Shown: piece after piece, positions 22,817 to 33,833 of the stretch
Numbering within the stretch: position 1 is the first letter of the stretch
How the letters are laid out: the number at the start of each line of letters is the position of its first letter
Origin: Corynebacterium pollutisoli
GTDB taxonomy: Bacteria > Actinomycetota > Actinomycetes > Mycobacteriales > Mycobacteriaceae
Assembly: GCF_900177745.1 (NCBI RefSeq)
Contig: NZ_FXAR01000001.1
Coordinates: forward strand, 496,001 to 560,000
Reading direction: 5' to 3'
DNA length: 64,000 nucleotides
Notes under the pieces: model-generated
The model's input: only the letters and a program-made list of their open reading frames with translations
Database searches by the model: none
Told to the model about the DNA's origin: nothing
Made by a program: the position numbers and the translations under genes

Positions 22817-23017
22817 TCAGCCTCCCTGGACTGCGGTGAGAATGTCGATGTTCTGGCCCTCGACGAGCTCGCGGTCCCAGTCGGAACGCGGCACGACGTC
22901 CCCGTCGACGGCGACGGCGACACCGGCTCCCGGCAGCTCACCGAGGGTCTCCTCGAGCAGACCGAGGAGAGTGGTGGCGGCCGTCTCGACGGCCTCGTTG
23001 TTGACGGTCAGGTTCAT
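22817..23017 (-). CDS. thiS: Sulfur carrier protein ThiS
   Basis: The 66-residue ubiquitin-like protein starts MNLTVNNEAVE and ends QGG, the diglycine that ThiF adenylates and that then carries the thiocarboxylate. The VPRSDWDRELVEGQNIDILTAVQGG C-terminal half is typical. It sits between thiO (1-nt gap) and thiG (3-nt gap). DXP, the other ThiG substrate, also feeds the MEP pathway, whose dxr and ispG genes lie about 23 kb away. Confidence 0.96.
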   Translation of the reverse strand: MNLTVNNEAVETAATTLLGLLEETLGELPGAGVAVAVDGDVVPRSDWDRELVEGQNIDILTAVQGG

Positions 23018-23018
23018 G

Positions 23019-24061
23019 TCACTCCTTGTGTCGGTGCGGGTTGCACGCCGCCAGGTCGATGCCCGGGTCGGTGCCCTCCACCAGGTGGACGGCCACGTCG
23101 GCGGCCAGCGCGGTGAGCAGGATGCCGTGGCGGAAGTACCCGGTGGAGACGATGAGGTTCTCGTTCACCCTCCCAAGGTACGGAAGATCGTCCGGCGTGC
23201 CCGGGCGCGCACCCGTGGTGGCCTCGAGGAAATCGCACTCCTCGATGCCGGGCACCAGGCGGGTGGCGTCGCGCAGCAGGTCGTGGACGGCACCGGTGCG
23301 CGGCACCGGGCGGTCGTCCTCGCGGGAGGTGGCGCCGACGGCGATGGTGTCGTCGGTGCGCGGGATGAGGTAGACGGGACGGTCCTCGACGAAACCGCGC
23401 ACGACGCGCGTGAGCAGCGGCTGCAGGTGCGCGGGCACCCCGAGGCGGAGGATGTCGCCGTAGACGGGGCGCAGCTTGAGGCCTGCGTGGAGAGCGGAGG
23501 CGCCGAGGCCGTTGGCCAGGATGACGTGTCCCTCGGGCAGCGCGTCCGCGCGTTCCCGGATGATGCGCACGCCGAGGGTGGACAGGGCGTCGAGCAGCGC
23601 GGCGGCGAACAGCCGCGGGTTGACCTGGTGGTCACCCGGGATGTGCACCGCGCCGGCCAGCTGCGGGCTGAGCGCGGGCTCGAGCGAACGGGCCTGCCGC
23701 AGCGGCAGGCGCTCGGCCGTCATGGCGTGGGAGGCCTGGTACTCGGACAGCTCCGCCAGATGCGTCGCGTCCGCCCGGTCCGCGGCGACGACGAGGGTGC
23801 CCTCGGTGCGGTATCCGGTCGGCAGGTCCGTGTGCTTCTCGACGACCCGCAGCAACCCCGGATACAACTCCGCCGAGCGCAACATGAGGGGGAACAGGGG
23901 CTCCTGCCGGTAGACCACCTCCGCGACCGGGGCGAGCATACCGCCGGCGTGGTGGGTGGCCCCGGAGGCCGGGGAGGGATCCTGCAGGGTGACGTCATGC
24001 CCGCGATCGGCCAGACGCAGTGCGGTGGCCAGGCCGACGAGCCCGCCACCGACGACGGTGA

Positions 24062-24065
<4 letters not shown>
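23019..24065 (-). CDS. thiO: Glycine oxidase ThiO
   Basis: ThiO is an FAD-dependent amine oxidase that converts glycine to the dehydroglycine used by ThiG. The 348-residue protein has the N-terminal dinucleotide fold ITVVGGGLVGLATALRLADRGHDVTL, a GATHHAGGMLAP motif, and the C-terminal FAD motif (TGARPGTPDDLPYLGRV..NLIVSTGYFRHGILL). Use of ThiO in place of the anaerobic tyrosine lyase ThiH fits an aerobic lifestyle. It overlaps thiE by 4 nt. Confidence 0.94.
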
Positions 24066-26595
<2,530 letters not shown>

Positions 26596-26743
26596 GGTCA
26601 TCCTACCACTCGTGGTTTGTGTGGGGGTGGCAGGGTGTGGGAGACTGTGCAGGTTGTATGTAACGGGCACGAACCGGTCGAGCGTCCCACCAGGGAAAAT
26701 GCCGCCAGGGTCCTCTGTCCAGAACTGAAAAGGAACATGTCGC

Positions 26744-27085
26744 ATGAACATTCTCGACAAGGTTGATGCCGCGCAGCTGCGCGACGATATCCCGGCCTTC
26801 CGCGCCGGTGACACCCTCGACGTCCAGGTCAAGGTCATCGAGGGCTCCACGGAGCGTACCCAGCTGTTCAAGGGTGTCGTCATCCGTCGCCAGGGCTCCG
26901 GCATCCGCGAGACCTTCACCATCCGCAAGGTCTCCTTCGGCATCGGCGTGGAGCGTACCTTCCCGGTCCACTCCCCGAACATCGCCTCCATCGAGGTCAT
27001 CCGCCGCGGCGACGTCCGCCGTGCGAAGCTGTACTACCTGCGCGAGCTGCGCGGCAAGGCAGCCCGCATCAAGGAGAAGCGCTAA
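26744..27085 (+). CDS. rplS: 50S ribosomal protein L19
   Basis: L19 lies at the 30S-50S interface. The 113-residue product has the full family pattern ([91 protein letters not shown]). It has an AAAAGGA ribosome site and a leader of up to 140 nt with no other gene between the riboswitch and the start. In many bacteria rplS follows trmD; here it is 14 kb away. A strong terminator follows. Confidence 0.98.
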   Translation: MNILDKVDAAQLRDDIPAFRAGDTLDVQVKVIEGSTERTQLFKGVVIRRQGSGIRETFTIRKVSFGIGVERTFPVHSPNIASIEVIRRGDVRRAKLYYLRELRGKAARIKEKR

Positions 27086-27109
27086 GCGTCACCCCTAAGC
27101 TTCACTGTG

Positions 27110-27143
27110 ATGGCCCCGCACCGGCAGGTGTGGGGCCATTTCT
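27110..27143 (+). terminator. Rho-independent terminator of rplS
   Basis: ATGGCCCCGCACC pairs with GGTGTGGGGCCAT (one mismatch) across a 4-nt loop, followed by TTTCTGTT. Confidence 0.85.
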
Positions 27144-27284
27144 GTTGCCGGCGTCCGGCGTGGTGTCCAGGTGGACCTGACGTTAAAGCGTCGATTGGGG
27201 GTCGTCCTGGGGAAATGCAGGACCAGTGTCAGGTCCAAATGCACACCCGACGTCGCGTCCGCAGCTGCGCGTATCGTCGGCCCC

Positions 27285-27650
27285 ATGACGCTTATCGACG
27301 CCCCCGCGGCCGCTCGTTCCTCCTCGAGGTGGTGTTGGCCGGGGATGATGCGGCGCTCGGCGGGGCGTTGTTCCACGCGTGCCGCCCCTTCGAGCCGCCC
27401 GGTTCGGTCAGCTACTACACCACCTGCGGCGGCACGTCTGTGCCATCGTGGAATGCTCCCGAGGTGACTCCCGCTGCTGTAGCAGGTGCCGTTGGTGCAG
27501 CCCTCTTCCGACGTCGTGCGCGACATCGTGGCCCGGGTCGTCGACAATGCCGCCTACTGGCAGCCGCCGTCCGGACAGGACCGTCTGCTGGCGACCCCGG
27601 AGCTGCGGGAGGCGCTCTCCCGGATGGAGGACTGGTGTGTGTTCGGCTGA
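27285..27650 (+). pseudogene. Decayed reading frame, unknown product
   Basis: No single frame explains this stretch, but coding-like sequence runs through it with frame changes. ATG 27285 gives MTLIDAP. Another frame then reads GRSFLLEVVLAGDDAALGG and SYYTTCGGTSVPSWNAPEV to about 27460. From about 27495 the first frame resumes with VVRDIVARVVDNAAYWQPPS and ATPELREALSRMEDWCVFG before a stop. Third positions are GC-rich in the frame that is read at each point. This looks like a gene with at least two indels. I recognise no family. It lies between rplS and a damaged DUF2625 gene. Confidence 0.5.
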
Positions 27651-27695
27651 CACCGTCCCCCGGCGGTCCGGAGGGAAGCTGGTTTAGCTGCGGTG

Positions 27696-28376
27696 GTGAC
27701 CCGCAGTAGTTAAGAACTCAGCAACGTCCCGAATCCGGCGTGGCCCGCCGTCCGGGATCTCATCCAGCAGCATCCCGACTCGACGAATCTGGATGTGGAC
27801 CCGGAGCAGGGCCGCGAGGTCCTCCGGCACCTGCAGGTGACAGCCGGCTCCCCTCTCGGCGTGTTGGCCCTCAACAGCGGCGGCGTCCTCGCGGATCACG
27901 GGTGGTTCAGAATCCTCGGGGGAGGGAGTGAACGGATGCCTGACCTGGCATCCGCCAGCGGGCTGGCCTCGCCGGACGAGGTGACCGGCCCGCCCCCGTA
28001 TCTCATGGTCGGTTATGACGTGCTCGGCGGCCGCTTCGCCATCGATGGCGGCGGACTGGGAGTAAGCCCCGGTGAGGTCTGTTACTTCGGGCCTGATTCC
28101 CTGACCTGGGATGGTCTGGGAGGTGGGCACGGTGATTTCGTGGCTGCGGCGATCGGCGGACATCTGGCCCCGGCCTTCGCCGCTCTCCGCTGGCCGGGCT
28201 GGGAGGACGAGGTCGCCGCCGTGCCGCCTCACCAGGGGCTGTCGGTGTATCCGCCGCCCTTCAGCAGGGAGGGGAAGGACATTGCCGCGGCATCCCGCCG
28301 GGTCGTGCCCGTGCAGGAACTGTTCAGTTTCTACGATGGGGCGGCTCGTCAGATCCGCACCGGCCAGCCGGATTAG
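27696..28376 (+). pseudogene. DUF2625 family gene with early in-frame stop
   Basis: The 193 residues readable from GTG 27795 match the DUF2625 pattern (LQVTAGSPLGVLALNSGGVLADHGWFRILGGG, PYLMVGYDVLGGRFAIDGGGLG, PGEVCYFGPDSLTWDGLGGGH, LRWPGWEDEV). The missing N-terminus is present upstream in the same frame (ELSNVPNPAWPAVRDLIQQHPDSTN) but is cut off from the likely GTG start (27696, reading VTRSS) by TAA at 27711-27713, codon 6. No ATG, GTG or TTG lies between that stop and 27795. So the gene is either dead, expressed as a truncated form from 27795, or affected by a base error. DUF2625 function is unknown. Confidence 0.7.
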
Positions 28377-28391
28377 GGCCGTCAGCGGCCG

Positions 28392-30092
28392 TCAAGCCAG
28401 CAGCTGACGGGAGGCGAGATCGCGGTAGAGCTCGCTCGACTCCATCAGTGACGCGTGCGTGCCGACGCCGGCGACGCGGCCGTCGTCAAGCACGATGATC
28501 TGGTCGGCGTCGGTGACGGTCGAGAGGCGGTGGGCGACGACGACGAGGGTGCGGTCGGCGGCGGAGGCGTCGATGGCGTCGAGGATGAGCTGTTCGTTCT
28601 GGGAGTCGACGGCGGAGGTGGGCTCGTCGAGAAGCAGGATGGGCGAGTCCATGAGCAGCATGCGGGCGAGTGCCAGGCGTTGCCGTTGACCGCCGGAGAG
28701 GGTGAGGCCGCGGTCGCCGAGGACGGTGTCGAGGCCCTCGGCCTCCTCCATGCGCTCGCGCAGGTTGACCTGTTCGAGGGCCCACCAGCACTGCTCGTCG
28801 GTGGCGTCGGGGGTGGCGAGCAGGAGGTTGTCGCGGACGGTGCCGGCGAGCACGGCGGCCTCCTGCTCGACGTAGCCGACGATCCCGCGTACCGACGCCC
28901 GCGTCAGCCCCGCCATGTCCTGGTCGCCGAGGTAGAGACGTCCGGAATCGGGGTCGTAGAAGCGCTCGATGAGGGCCAGCATGGTGGACTTTCCGGAACC
29001 GGAGGGGCCGACGATGGCGGTCTTGGTGCCGGCGGGGATGTCGACCGAGACGTCGACGAGGACGGGCGTGTCGTCGGAGTAGGAGAAGGAGACGTCGTCG
29101 AAACGCACCGAGCGGGCGGGACGGGCGGGCGAACCGTCGACGGACTCGGGCTCCTCGTCCATGATCTGGTTGATGCGTTCGATGGCGCCCATGGCCTGGC
29201 GAATGGTGGTGATGGCACCGAAGATCGTGCCGAGGGGCATGGACACCATGAACAGGTAGAGGACGAAGGTGACCAGGTCGGCGACGGTGATGGTGCCGGC
29301 GGCGACGCGCGCGCCGCCGATGCCGAGGACCAGCAGGAAGGAGCCCTGCATCGCCAGGCCGGTGGCGGGGAAGATGAGCGCGGCGACGCGGGCGATGCGC
29401 ACGCCCTGGAGCCAGGCGTTGTCGGCGTCGGCACGCAGACCGGTCTCGACGGAGTCCTGGGCCCCGGAGGCGCGGATGGTGCGCACGGCGACGAGTGCGC
29501 GGTCCATGCCGGCGCCGAGGTCACCGACGGCCTCCTGGGCGCGTTTTGTGTAGCGCTGGATGAGGGTCGAGGAACCGATGACGGCGATGAGAGTGACCGT
29601 CACGACCGCCAGCACCAGGCCCAGCATGAACACGTCGACCATGGCCATGAGGATGATCGCGCCGATCATGGTGGCCAGACCGCCGATGGCGCTGACGAGG
29701 CCGCCGGTGAAGGCGGAGCGGATGATGGTGGTGTCGGAACCCAGGCGGGTGACCAGATCACCGGTGCGGTGGCGGTCGTACACGGCGATGGGCAGGCGCA
29801 GGAGGTGGCTGATGAGGTCGTGGCGCGTGGCCTTGACCGCCGTCTCCGCGGTGACGGTGAGCAGGTAGGACTGGAAGGCGCCGAGGACCGACGACACGAC
29901 GAGCAGTCCGACGAGGATCCACGCCAGGTGCGCGATGGGACCCTGGCCGACGGTGGAGATGAGCCGGTTGATCACCAGCGGCTGCGCCAGGCCCAGACCC
30001 GACCCGACGAGGGAGAGCACGACCGCCAGGGTGAGCGCGCCCTTGTGGTGGGCGAGCATGGCCAGCAGCGCGCGGAACGGGGAGGACTTCAT
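28392..30092 (-). CDS. ABC exporter, fused permease-ATPase
   Basis: The 566-residue half-transporter has a six-helix exporter domain (residues about 15-310) and a nucleotide-binding domain with Walker A GPSGSGKST, signature LSGGQRQR, Walker B ILLLDEPTSAVD and H-loop VVAHRLST. The family (MsbA/LmrA-like) exports lipids, peptides or drugs; the substrate is unknown. A minus-strand TAGACT (plus 30101-30106) is 8 nt before the ATG, indicating leaderless mRNA divergent from lepB. The gene interrupts what is otherwise a core block rplS-lepB-rnhB. Confidence 0.93.
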   Translation of the reverse strand: MKSSPFRALLAMLAHHKGALTLAVVLSLVGSGLGLAQPLVINRLISTVGQGPIAHLAWILVGLLVVSSVLGAFQSYLLTVTAETAVKATRHDLISHLLRLPIAVYDRHRTGDLVTRLGSDTTIIRSAFTGGLVSAIGGLATMIGAIILMAMVDVFMLGLVLAVVTVTLIAVIGSSTLIQRYTKRAQEAVGDLGAGMDRALVAVRTIRASGAQDSVETGLRADADNAWLQGVRIARVAALIFPATGLAMQGSFLLVLGIGGARVAAGTITVADLVTFVLYLFMVSMPLGTIFGAITTIRQAMGAIERINQIMDEEPESVDGSPARPARSVRFDDVSFSYSDDTPVLVDVSVDIPAGTKTAIVGPSGSGKSTMLALIERFYDPDSGRLYLGDQDMAGLTRASVRGIVGYVEQEAAVLAGTVRDNLLLATPDATDEQCWWALEQVNLRERMEEAEGLDTVLGDRGLTLSGGQRQRLALARMLLMDSPILLLDEPTSAVDSQNEQLILDAIDASAADRTLVVVAHRLSTVTDADQIIVLDDGRVAGVGTHASLMESSELYRDLASRQLLA

Positions 30093-30100
30093 GTCGGTCC

Positions 30101-30129
30101 AGTCTAGGCCTGCCCCCGGCTGCTAGGCT
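30101..30129. promoter_or_regulatory. Divergent leaderless promoters (ABC exporter / lepB)
   Basis: Minus-strand TAGACT (30101-30106) lies 8 nt before the exporter ATG. Plus-strand TAGGCT (30124-30129) lies 8 nt before the lepB GTG at 30138. Only 45 bp separate the two start codons. Confidence 0.5.
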
Positions 30130-30137
30130 CGGTCCCC

Positions 30138-30920
30138 GTGACTGATGCGGAGAATAACCCCGAGGAGCTGACCGGGTCGACGGCGGCGTCGGCAAGCGAG
30201 GCGGACAACGCCGAGGAGAAGAAGCCCGCACCGTGGTACATCGAGATTCCCGTGGTCATCGCGGTGACGCTGCTGGCGATCTTCCTCATCCAGACGTTCG
30301 TCGGGCGTGTGTACATGATCCCCTCGCAGTCGATGGAGCCGACGCTGCACGGCTGCGCCGGGTGCACGGGTGACCGCATCTTCGTGGACAAGGTCAGCTA
30401 CCGTTTCTCCGATCCGAAGGCCGGGGATGTCGTGGTGTTCAAGGGCACGGACTCGTGGAACCAGGGGTTCGTGTCCCAGCGTTCGCAGAACGATGTCGTG
30501 CGGGCGCTGCAGAATGTCGGCTCCTACGTCGGCCTCGTCGCGCCGGATGAGAATGACCTGGTCAAGCGCATCATCGCCACCGGTGGGCAGACGGTGTCCT
30601 GTCAGGAGGGTGACCCGGCCGTCATGGTCGACGGGCAGCCGGTCGACCAGTCCTACACGCTGACCCCGGTCGCGTACCCGGTCGATCCGGCCACGGGGTC
30701 CGAGGCCTGCGGCGGCCCCTACTTCGGCCCGCTGACCGTGCCCGAGGACAACTACTTCATGATGGGCGACAACCGCACCAACTCCGCCGACTCCCGCGCG
30801 CACATCGGCGACGAGCACCAGGGCACCATCCCGGAGGATCACATCCGCGGCAAGGTCCAGGCCATCATCTTCCCGTTCAACCGCATCGGCGGTGTCGCCG
30901 ACCCGGCGATCCAGGAGTAG
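30138..30920 (+). CDS. lepB: Signal peptidase I
   Basis: LepB removes signal peptides of secreted proteins on the outer face of the membrane. The 260-residue S26A protease has one N-terminal membrane helix ([20 protein letters not shown]), the nucleophile in SQSMEPTL (Ser65), the general base in [12 protein letters not shown] (Lys143) and the [15 protein letters not shown] motif. The N-terminal 30 residues are acidic and cytoplasmic. Cys72 and Cys75 in HGCAGCTGD are an actinobacterial feature. The stop codon shares a base with the rnhB GTG. Confidence 0.96.
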   Translation: MTDAENNPEELTGSTAASASEADNAEEKKPAPWYIEIPVVIAVTLLAIFLIQTFVGRVYMIPSQSMEPTLHGCAGCTGDRIFVDKVSYRFSDPKAGDVVVFKGTDSWNQGFVSQRSQNDVVRALQNVGSYVGLVAPDENDLVKRIIATGGQTVSCQEGDPAVMVDGQPVDQSYTLTPVAYPVDPATGSEACGGPYFGPLTVPEDNYFMMGDNRTNSADSRAHIGDEHQGTIPEDHIRGKVQAIIFPFNRIGGVADPAIQE

Positions 30921-31540
30921 TGGAGGAGCTTCTCGACGCCCGCGGTCTCGGCCCCGTCGCCGGCGTCGACGAGGCGGGGCGCGGCGCCTGCTGCGGGCCG
31001 CTCACCGTCGCCGCGTGCATCCTCCCCGCAGGCCCGGTCGACGGCCTGGAGAAACTCACCGACTCCAAGAAGCTCACCCCCGCGTGGCGGGAGAGGCTGT
31101 ACCCGCTCATCATCGACGCCGCGCTCGCCTGGTCGGTGGTGACCATCTCCGCCGCGGCCATCGACGCCCGCGGCATCCAGCACGCCAACATCTCCGGCAT
31201 GCGGCGCGCCGTCGCGCAGCTGGAGGTCCGCCCCGGGTACGTGCTCACCGACGCCTGGCGCATCCCGGGGCTCGACGTCCCGCACCTGCCCGTCGTCGGC
31301 GGGGACGCCGTCGTGCGCTCCATCTCCGCGGCGAGCGTCCTGGCCAAGGTCACCCGCGACCGGCTCATGGTGGAGATGGACGCCCGCCACCCCGGTTACG
31401 GCCTGGCGTCGCACAAGGGCTACTCCACGAAGGCGCACATGGCTGCGGTGCGGCAGCACGGTGCGACCGCCGAGCACCGATACACTTACGCCAACGTCGT
31501 GAAGGCCCACGACGAGTGGCTGAGCATGCAGGAGGTTTGA
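30920..31540 (+). CDS. rnhB: Ribonuclease HII
   Basis: RNase HII nicks RNA-DNA hybrids at single ribonucleotides. The 206-residue enzyme has the catalytic [14 protein letters not shown] motif (Asp17, Glu18), the LTDSKKLTP motif, the [10 protein letters not shown] acidic site and the [15 protein letters not shown] motif. GTG 30920 overlaps the lepB TAG by one base. The order lepB-rnhB-DUF2469-yraN-comM-dprA is a conserved actinobacterial block. Confidence 0.96.
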   Translation: MEELLDARGLGPVAGVDEAGRGACCGPLTVAACILPAGPVDGLEKLTDSKKLTPAWRERLYPLIIDAALAWSVVTISAAAIDARGIQHANISGMRRAVAQLEVRPGYVLTDAWRIPGLDVPHLPVVGGDAVVRSISAASVLAKVTRDRLMVEMDARHPGYGLASHKGYSTKAHMAAVRQHGATAEHRYTYANVVKAHDEWLSMQEV

Positions 31541-31543
31541 GAA

Positions 31544-31849
31544 GTGAGCGCTGAGGAACTCGACAACTACGAGGCAGAGGTGGAGCTCTCCCTGTACCGC
31601 GAGTACCGGGACGTGGTCAGCCAGTTCTCCTACGTCGTGGAGACCGAGCGCCGTTTCTACCTGGCCAACGCGGTGGAGCTCATCCCTCACACCGACGGCC
31701 GGGACGTCTACTACGAGGTCCGCATGTCGGACGCGTGGGTGTGGGACATGTACCGTTCGGCCCGTTTCGTGCGTTACGTCCGCGTCATCACCTACAAGGA
31801 CGTCAACATTGAGGAGCTGGACAAGCCTGACCTGGTGCTTCCCGAGTAG
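31544..31849 (+). CDS. DUF2469 family protein
   Basis: This 101-residue acidic, Tyr/Arg-rich soluble protein (AEVELSLYREYRDVVSQFSYVVETERRFYLANAVEL...YYEVRMSDAWVWDMYRSARFVRYVRVITYKDVNIEEL) is the conserved actinobacterial DUF2469 protein always found next to rnhB. Its function is unknown. It starts 3 nt after rnhB and is almost certainly in the same transcript. Confidence 0.92.
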   Translation: MSAEELDNYEAEVELSLYREYRDVVSQFSYVVETERRFYLANAVELIPHTDGRDVYYEVRMSDAWVWDMYRSARFVRYVRVITYKDVNIEELDKPDLVLPE

Positions 31850-31889
31850 CACATTTCGCGGATCCGCGTCGTCCGCCCCCGGCCCCGCC

Positions 31890-31913
31890 TGTGGATAACC
31901 CGAGTTATCCACA
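31890..31913. promoter_or_regulatory. Inverted pair of perfect DnaA boxes
   Basis: TGTGGATAA (31890-31898) and TTATCCACA (31905-31913) both match the strict DnaA-box consensus. They form a 10-bp palindrome with a 4-nt loop in the 153-bp DUF2469-yraN spacer. No dnaA, dnaN or recF is near, so this is not an origin. It may be a DnaA titration or regulatory site, or simply a hairpin after the rnhB operon. Confidence 0.7.
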
Positions 31914-32002
31914 GAAACGGGGCTTTTCTACTTGTCCGCACTTTTCTTCCCGCTTCTCGACGCCCACCCTGGGGTCACCACACCAACTCCAGGGGGAAGC
32001 AC

Positions 32003-32374
32003 ATGTCAGTAGCCCATAAACGTCGCACCCGACTCGGCCGCCGGGGGGAGTCCGAGGCCGCCGCCTTCTACCGCCGCCGTGGGGCGGAGGTGCTCGACCG
32101 TAACGTCTCCTATCCCGTCGGCGAGCTCGACCTCATCTGCCGGGAACCGGACGGCACCATCGTGTTCGTGGAGGTCAAGACCCGTTCCGGCCGGGGCTTC
32201 GGCGGGGCGGAGGCCGTCACGGGCCGCAAGCTCGCCCGTCTCCGCCGGGCGGCCGCGCGCTGGTTGGAGGGCCGCGAGTATGCCCGCGTGCGTTTCGACG
32301 TCCTCGTGTTCACCACCATCCGCCACGGCTTCGACGTGGAGTTCTACGAGGGGGTCGAACATGGCGCTCGGTAG
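32003..32374 (+). CDS. yraN: YraN/UPF0102 endonuclease-fold protein
   Basis: The 123-residue protein has the UPF0102 core, a PD-(D/E)xK-like fold: LGRRGESEAAAFYRRRGAEVLDRNVSYPVGELDLICREPDGTIVFVEVKTRSG, where ELD and EVK would be the catalytic acidic and lysine residues. The function is not established; a role in DNA processing is suggested by its steady association with comM and dprA. It overlaps the comM start by 14 nt. Confidence 0.92.
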   Translation: MSVAHKRRTRLGRRGESEAAAFYRRRGAEVLDRNVSYPVGELDLICREPDGTIVFVEVKTRSGRGFGGAEAVTGRKLARLRRAAARWLEGREYARVRFDVLVFTTIRHGFDVEFYEGVEHGAR

Positions 32375-33833
32375 AACCCGCACCGTCGCCCTCGACGGGG
32401 TGACGGCCCGCCCGGTCACCGTCGAGGCGAACATCGGCCCCGGCCTGCCCGGCATCCACCTCGTCGGTCTCGGCGACACCGCGGTGAGCGAGTCGAAGGA
32501 CCGCGTGCGCACCGCCGTGGCCAACTCCCGCCTGCCGTGGCCGAGGACGAAGATCATCGTGTCGATGTCCCCGGCGTCGCTGCGCAAGTCCGGCTCCCAC
32601 TTCGATCTCCCCACGGCCCTGTCCGTGCTGGCGGCGGGCGCACCGGCACCGCGGCTGCGGGATGCGGTGGTGGTCGGGGAGCTCGGTCTCGACGGCTCCG
32701 TCCGCGAGGTCCCCGGCGTCCTGCCCGCCCTGCTCGCCACCCGCACAAATGGCTTCACCCATGCGATCATCCCGCCGGGCAACGCCGCCGAGGCGACGCT
32801 CGTCGACGATCTCACCGTCCTCACCGCCCCCTCGCTCACCGCGGCGTGGGCCTGGGCCACCGGGGAGGGGGAGCTGCCGGTGGCGGTGGGTGACGGGGGA
32901 GCCGGGCACGTCGGTCAGTGCTCCGTGCCGGACTTCGCCGACCTCGCCGGGCAGCGGGAGGCCCGGTTCGCGGCCGAGGTGGCCGCGGCGGGCGGGCACC
33001 ACATGCTGCTCATCGGCCCGCCCGGGTCGGGGAAGTCGATGATCGCGGCGCGCCTGCCGGGGATCCTCCCGCCGCTCACCCCGGCGGAGTCGCTCGAGGC
33101 CACGGCCGTGCACTCGGTGGCCGGCAACGGGAGGGTGGTGAGGCGGGCCCCGTTCATCGACCCGCACCACTCCGTGACCCGCGCCGCCCTGCTCGGCGGG
33201 GGACCGGGCACCGCGCGGCCGGGGGCGGTGAGCCTGGCGCATCACGGAGTGCTGTTTCTCGACGAGGTCTCCGAGGTGCCGGCCGCCATCCTCGACGGGC
33301 TGCGCACCCCGCTCGAGGACGGGGAGGTCAGACTCCTGCGCGCGCAGCGGGAGGTGGTGTTCCCGGCCCGGTTCCAGCTGGTCCTCGCCGCCAACCCGTG
33401 CCGCTGCGCGGCGGAGGACCCCGCGCGCTGCCGCTGCCGCTCACACGAGCGCGCCGGGTACCTGCGCAACCTCTCCGGCCCGATGCGGGACCGGCTGGAC
33501 ATCACGGCCCGGACCTCGGCGGCCGGGGTGCTGGTGGGGGAGGAGGAGTCCTCGGAGGTCATCGCCGGGCGGGTGACGGCGGCGCGGGAACGGGCGATGG
33601 CGCGCTTCGGGTGTGTCAACGCCGCGACGGATCCGCACCTGCTGCGTCGCGAGTACCCGGCCGACGACGTCGGGATGGCACTGCTGGGGTCGCTGCTGGC
33701 GACGGGGGACATCACCCAGCGGGGCGTCGACAGGGCCCTGAAACTGGCGTGGACGCTGGCGGACCTGGAAGGGGCCGGGCAACCGACCCTCGACCACGTC
33801 CACCGGGCGGCGGAACTGCGGGAGGGGGCATGA
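32361..33833 (+). CDS. comM: ComM-like Mg-chelatase AAA+ helicase
   Basis: ComM is a hexameric branch-migration helicase acting in natural transformation and recombination. The 490-residue product has the N-terminal Lon-like domain (VEANIGPGLPGIHLVGLGDTAVSESKDRVRTAVANS), Walker A GPPGSGKSM, Walker B GVLFLDEVSEVP, a Cys cluster CRCAAEDPARCRCRSH and the C-terminal ChlI-like domain. The inner ATG 32361 is chosen because the conserved N-terminus begins there. It overlaps yraN and dprA. Corynebacteria are not known as natural transformers, yet they keep comM-dprA. Confidence 0.94.
   Translation: MALGRTRTVALDGVTARPVTVEANIGPGLPGIHLVGLGDTAVSESKDRVRTAVANSRLPWPRTKIIVSMSPASLRKSGSHFDLPTALSVLAAGAPAPRLRDAVVVGELGLDGSVREVPGVLPALLATRTNGFTHAIIPPGNAAEATLVDDLTVLTAPSLTAAWAWATGEGELPVAVGDGGAGHVGQCSVPDFADLAGQREARFAAEVAAAGGHHMLLIGPPGSGKSMIAARLPGILPPLTPAESLEATAVHSVAGNGRVVRRAPFIDPHHSVTRAALLGGGPGTARPGAVSLAHHGVLFLDEVSEVPAAILDGLRTPLEDGEVRLLRAQREVVFPARFQLVLAANPCRCAAEDPARCRCRSHERAGYLRNLSGPMRDRLDITARTSAAGVLVGEEESSEVIAGRVTAARERAMARFGCVNAATDPHLLRREYPADDVGMALLGSLLATGDITQRGVDRALKLAWTLADLEGAGQPTLDHVHRAAELREGA

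Noticed and set aside
27086-30092. Complete defence island
   Set aside because: The segment holds an exporter and two damaged frames without nuclease, helicase, toxin or effector domains, so a defence claim is unsupported.
31890-31913. Chromosomal origin
   Set aside because: Only two DnaA boxes, no AT-rich unwinding region and no dnaA, dnaN, recF or gyrase genes nearby.
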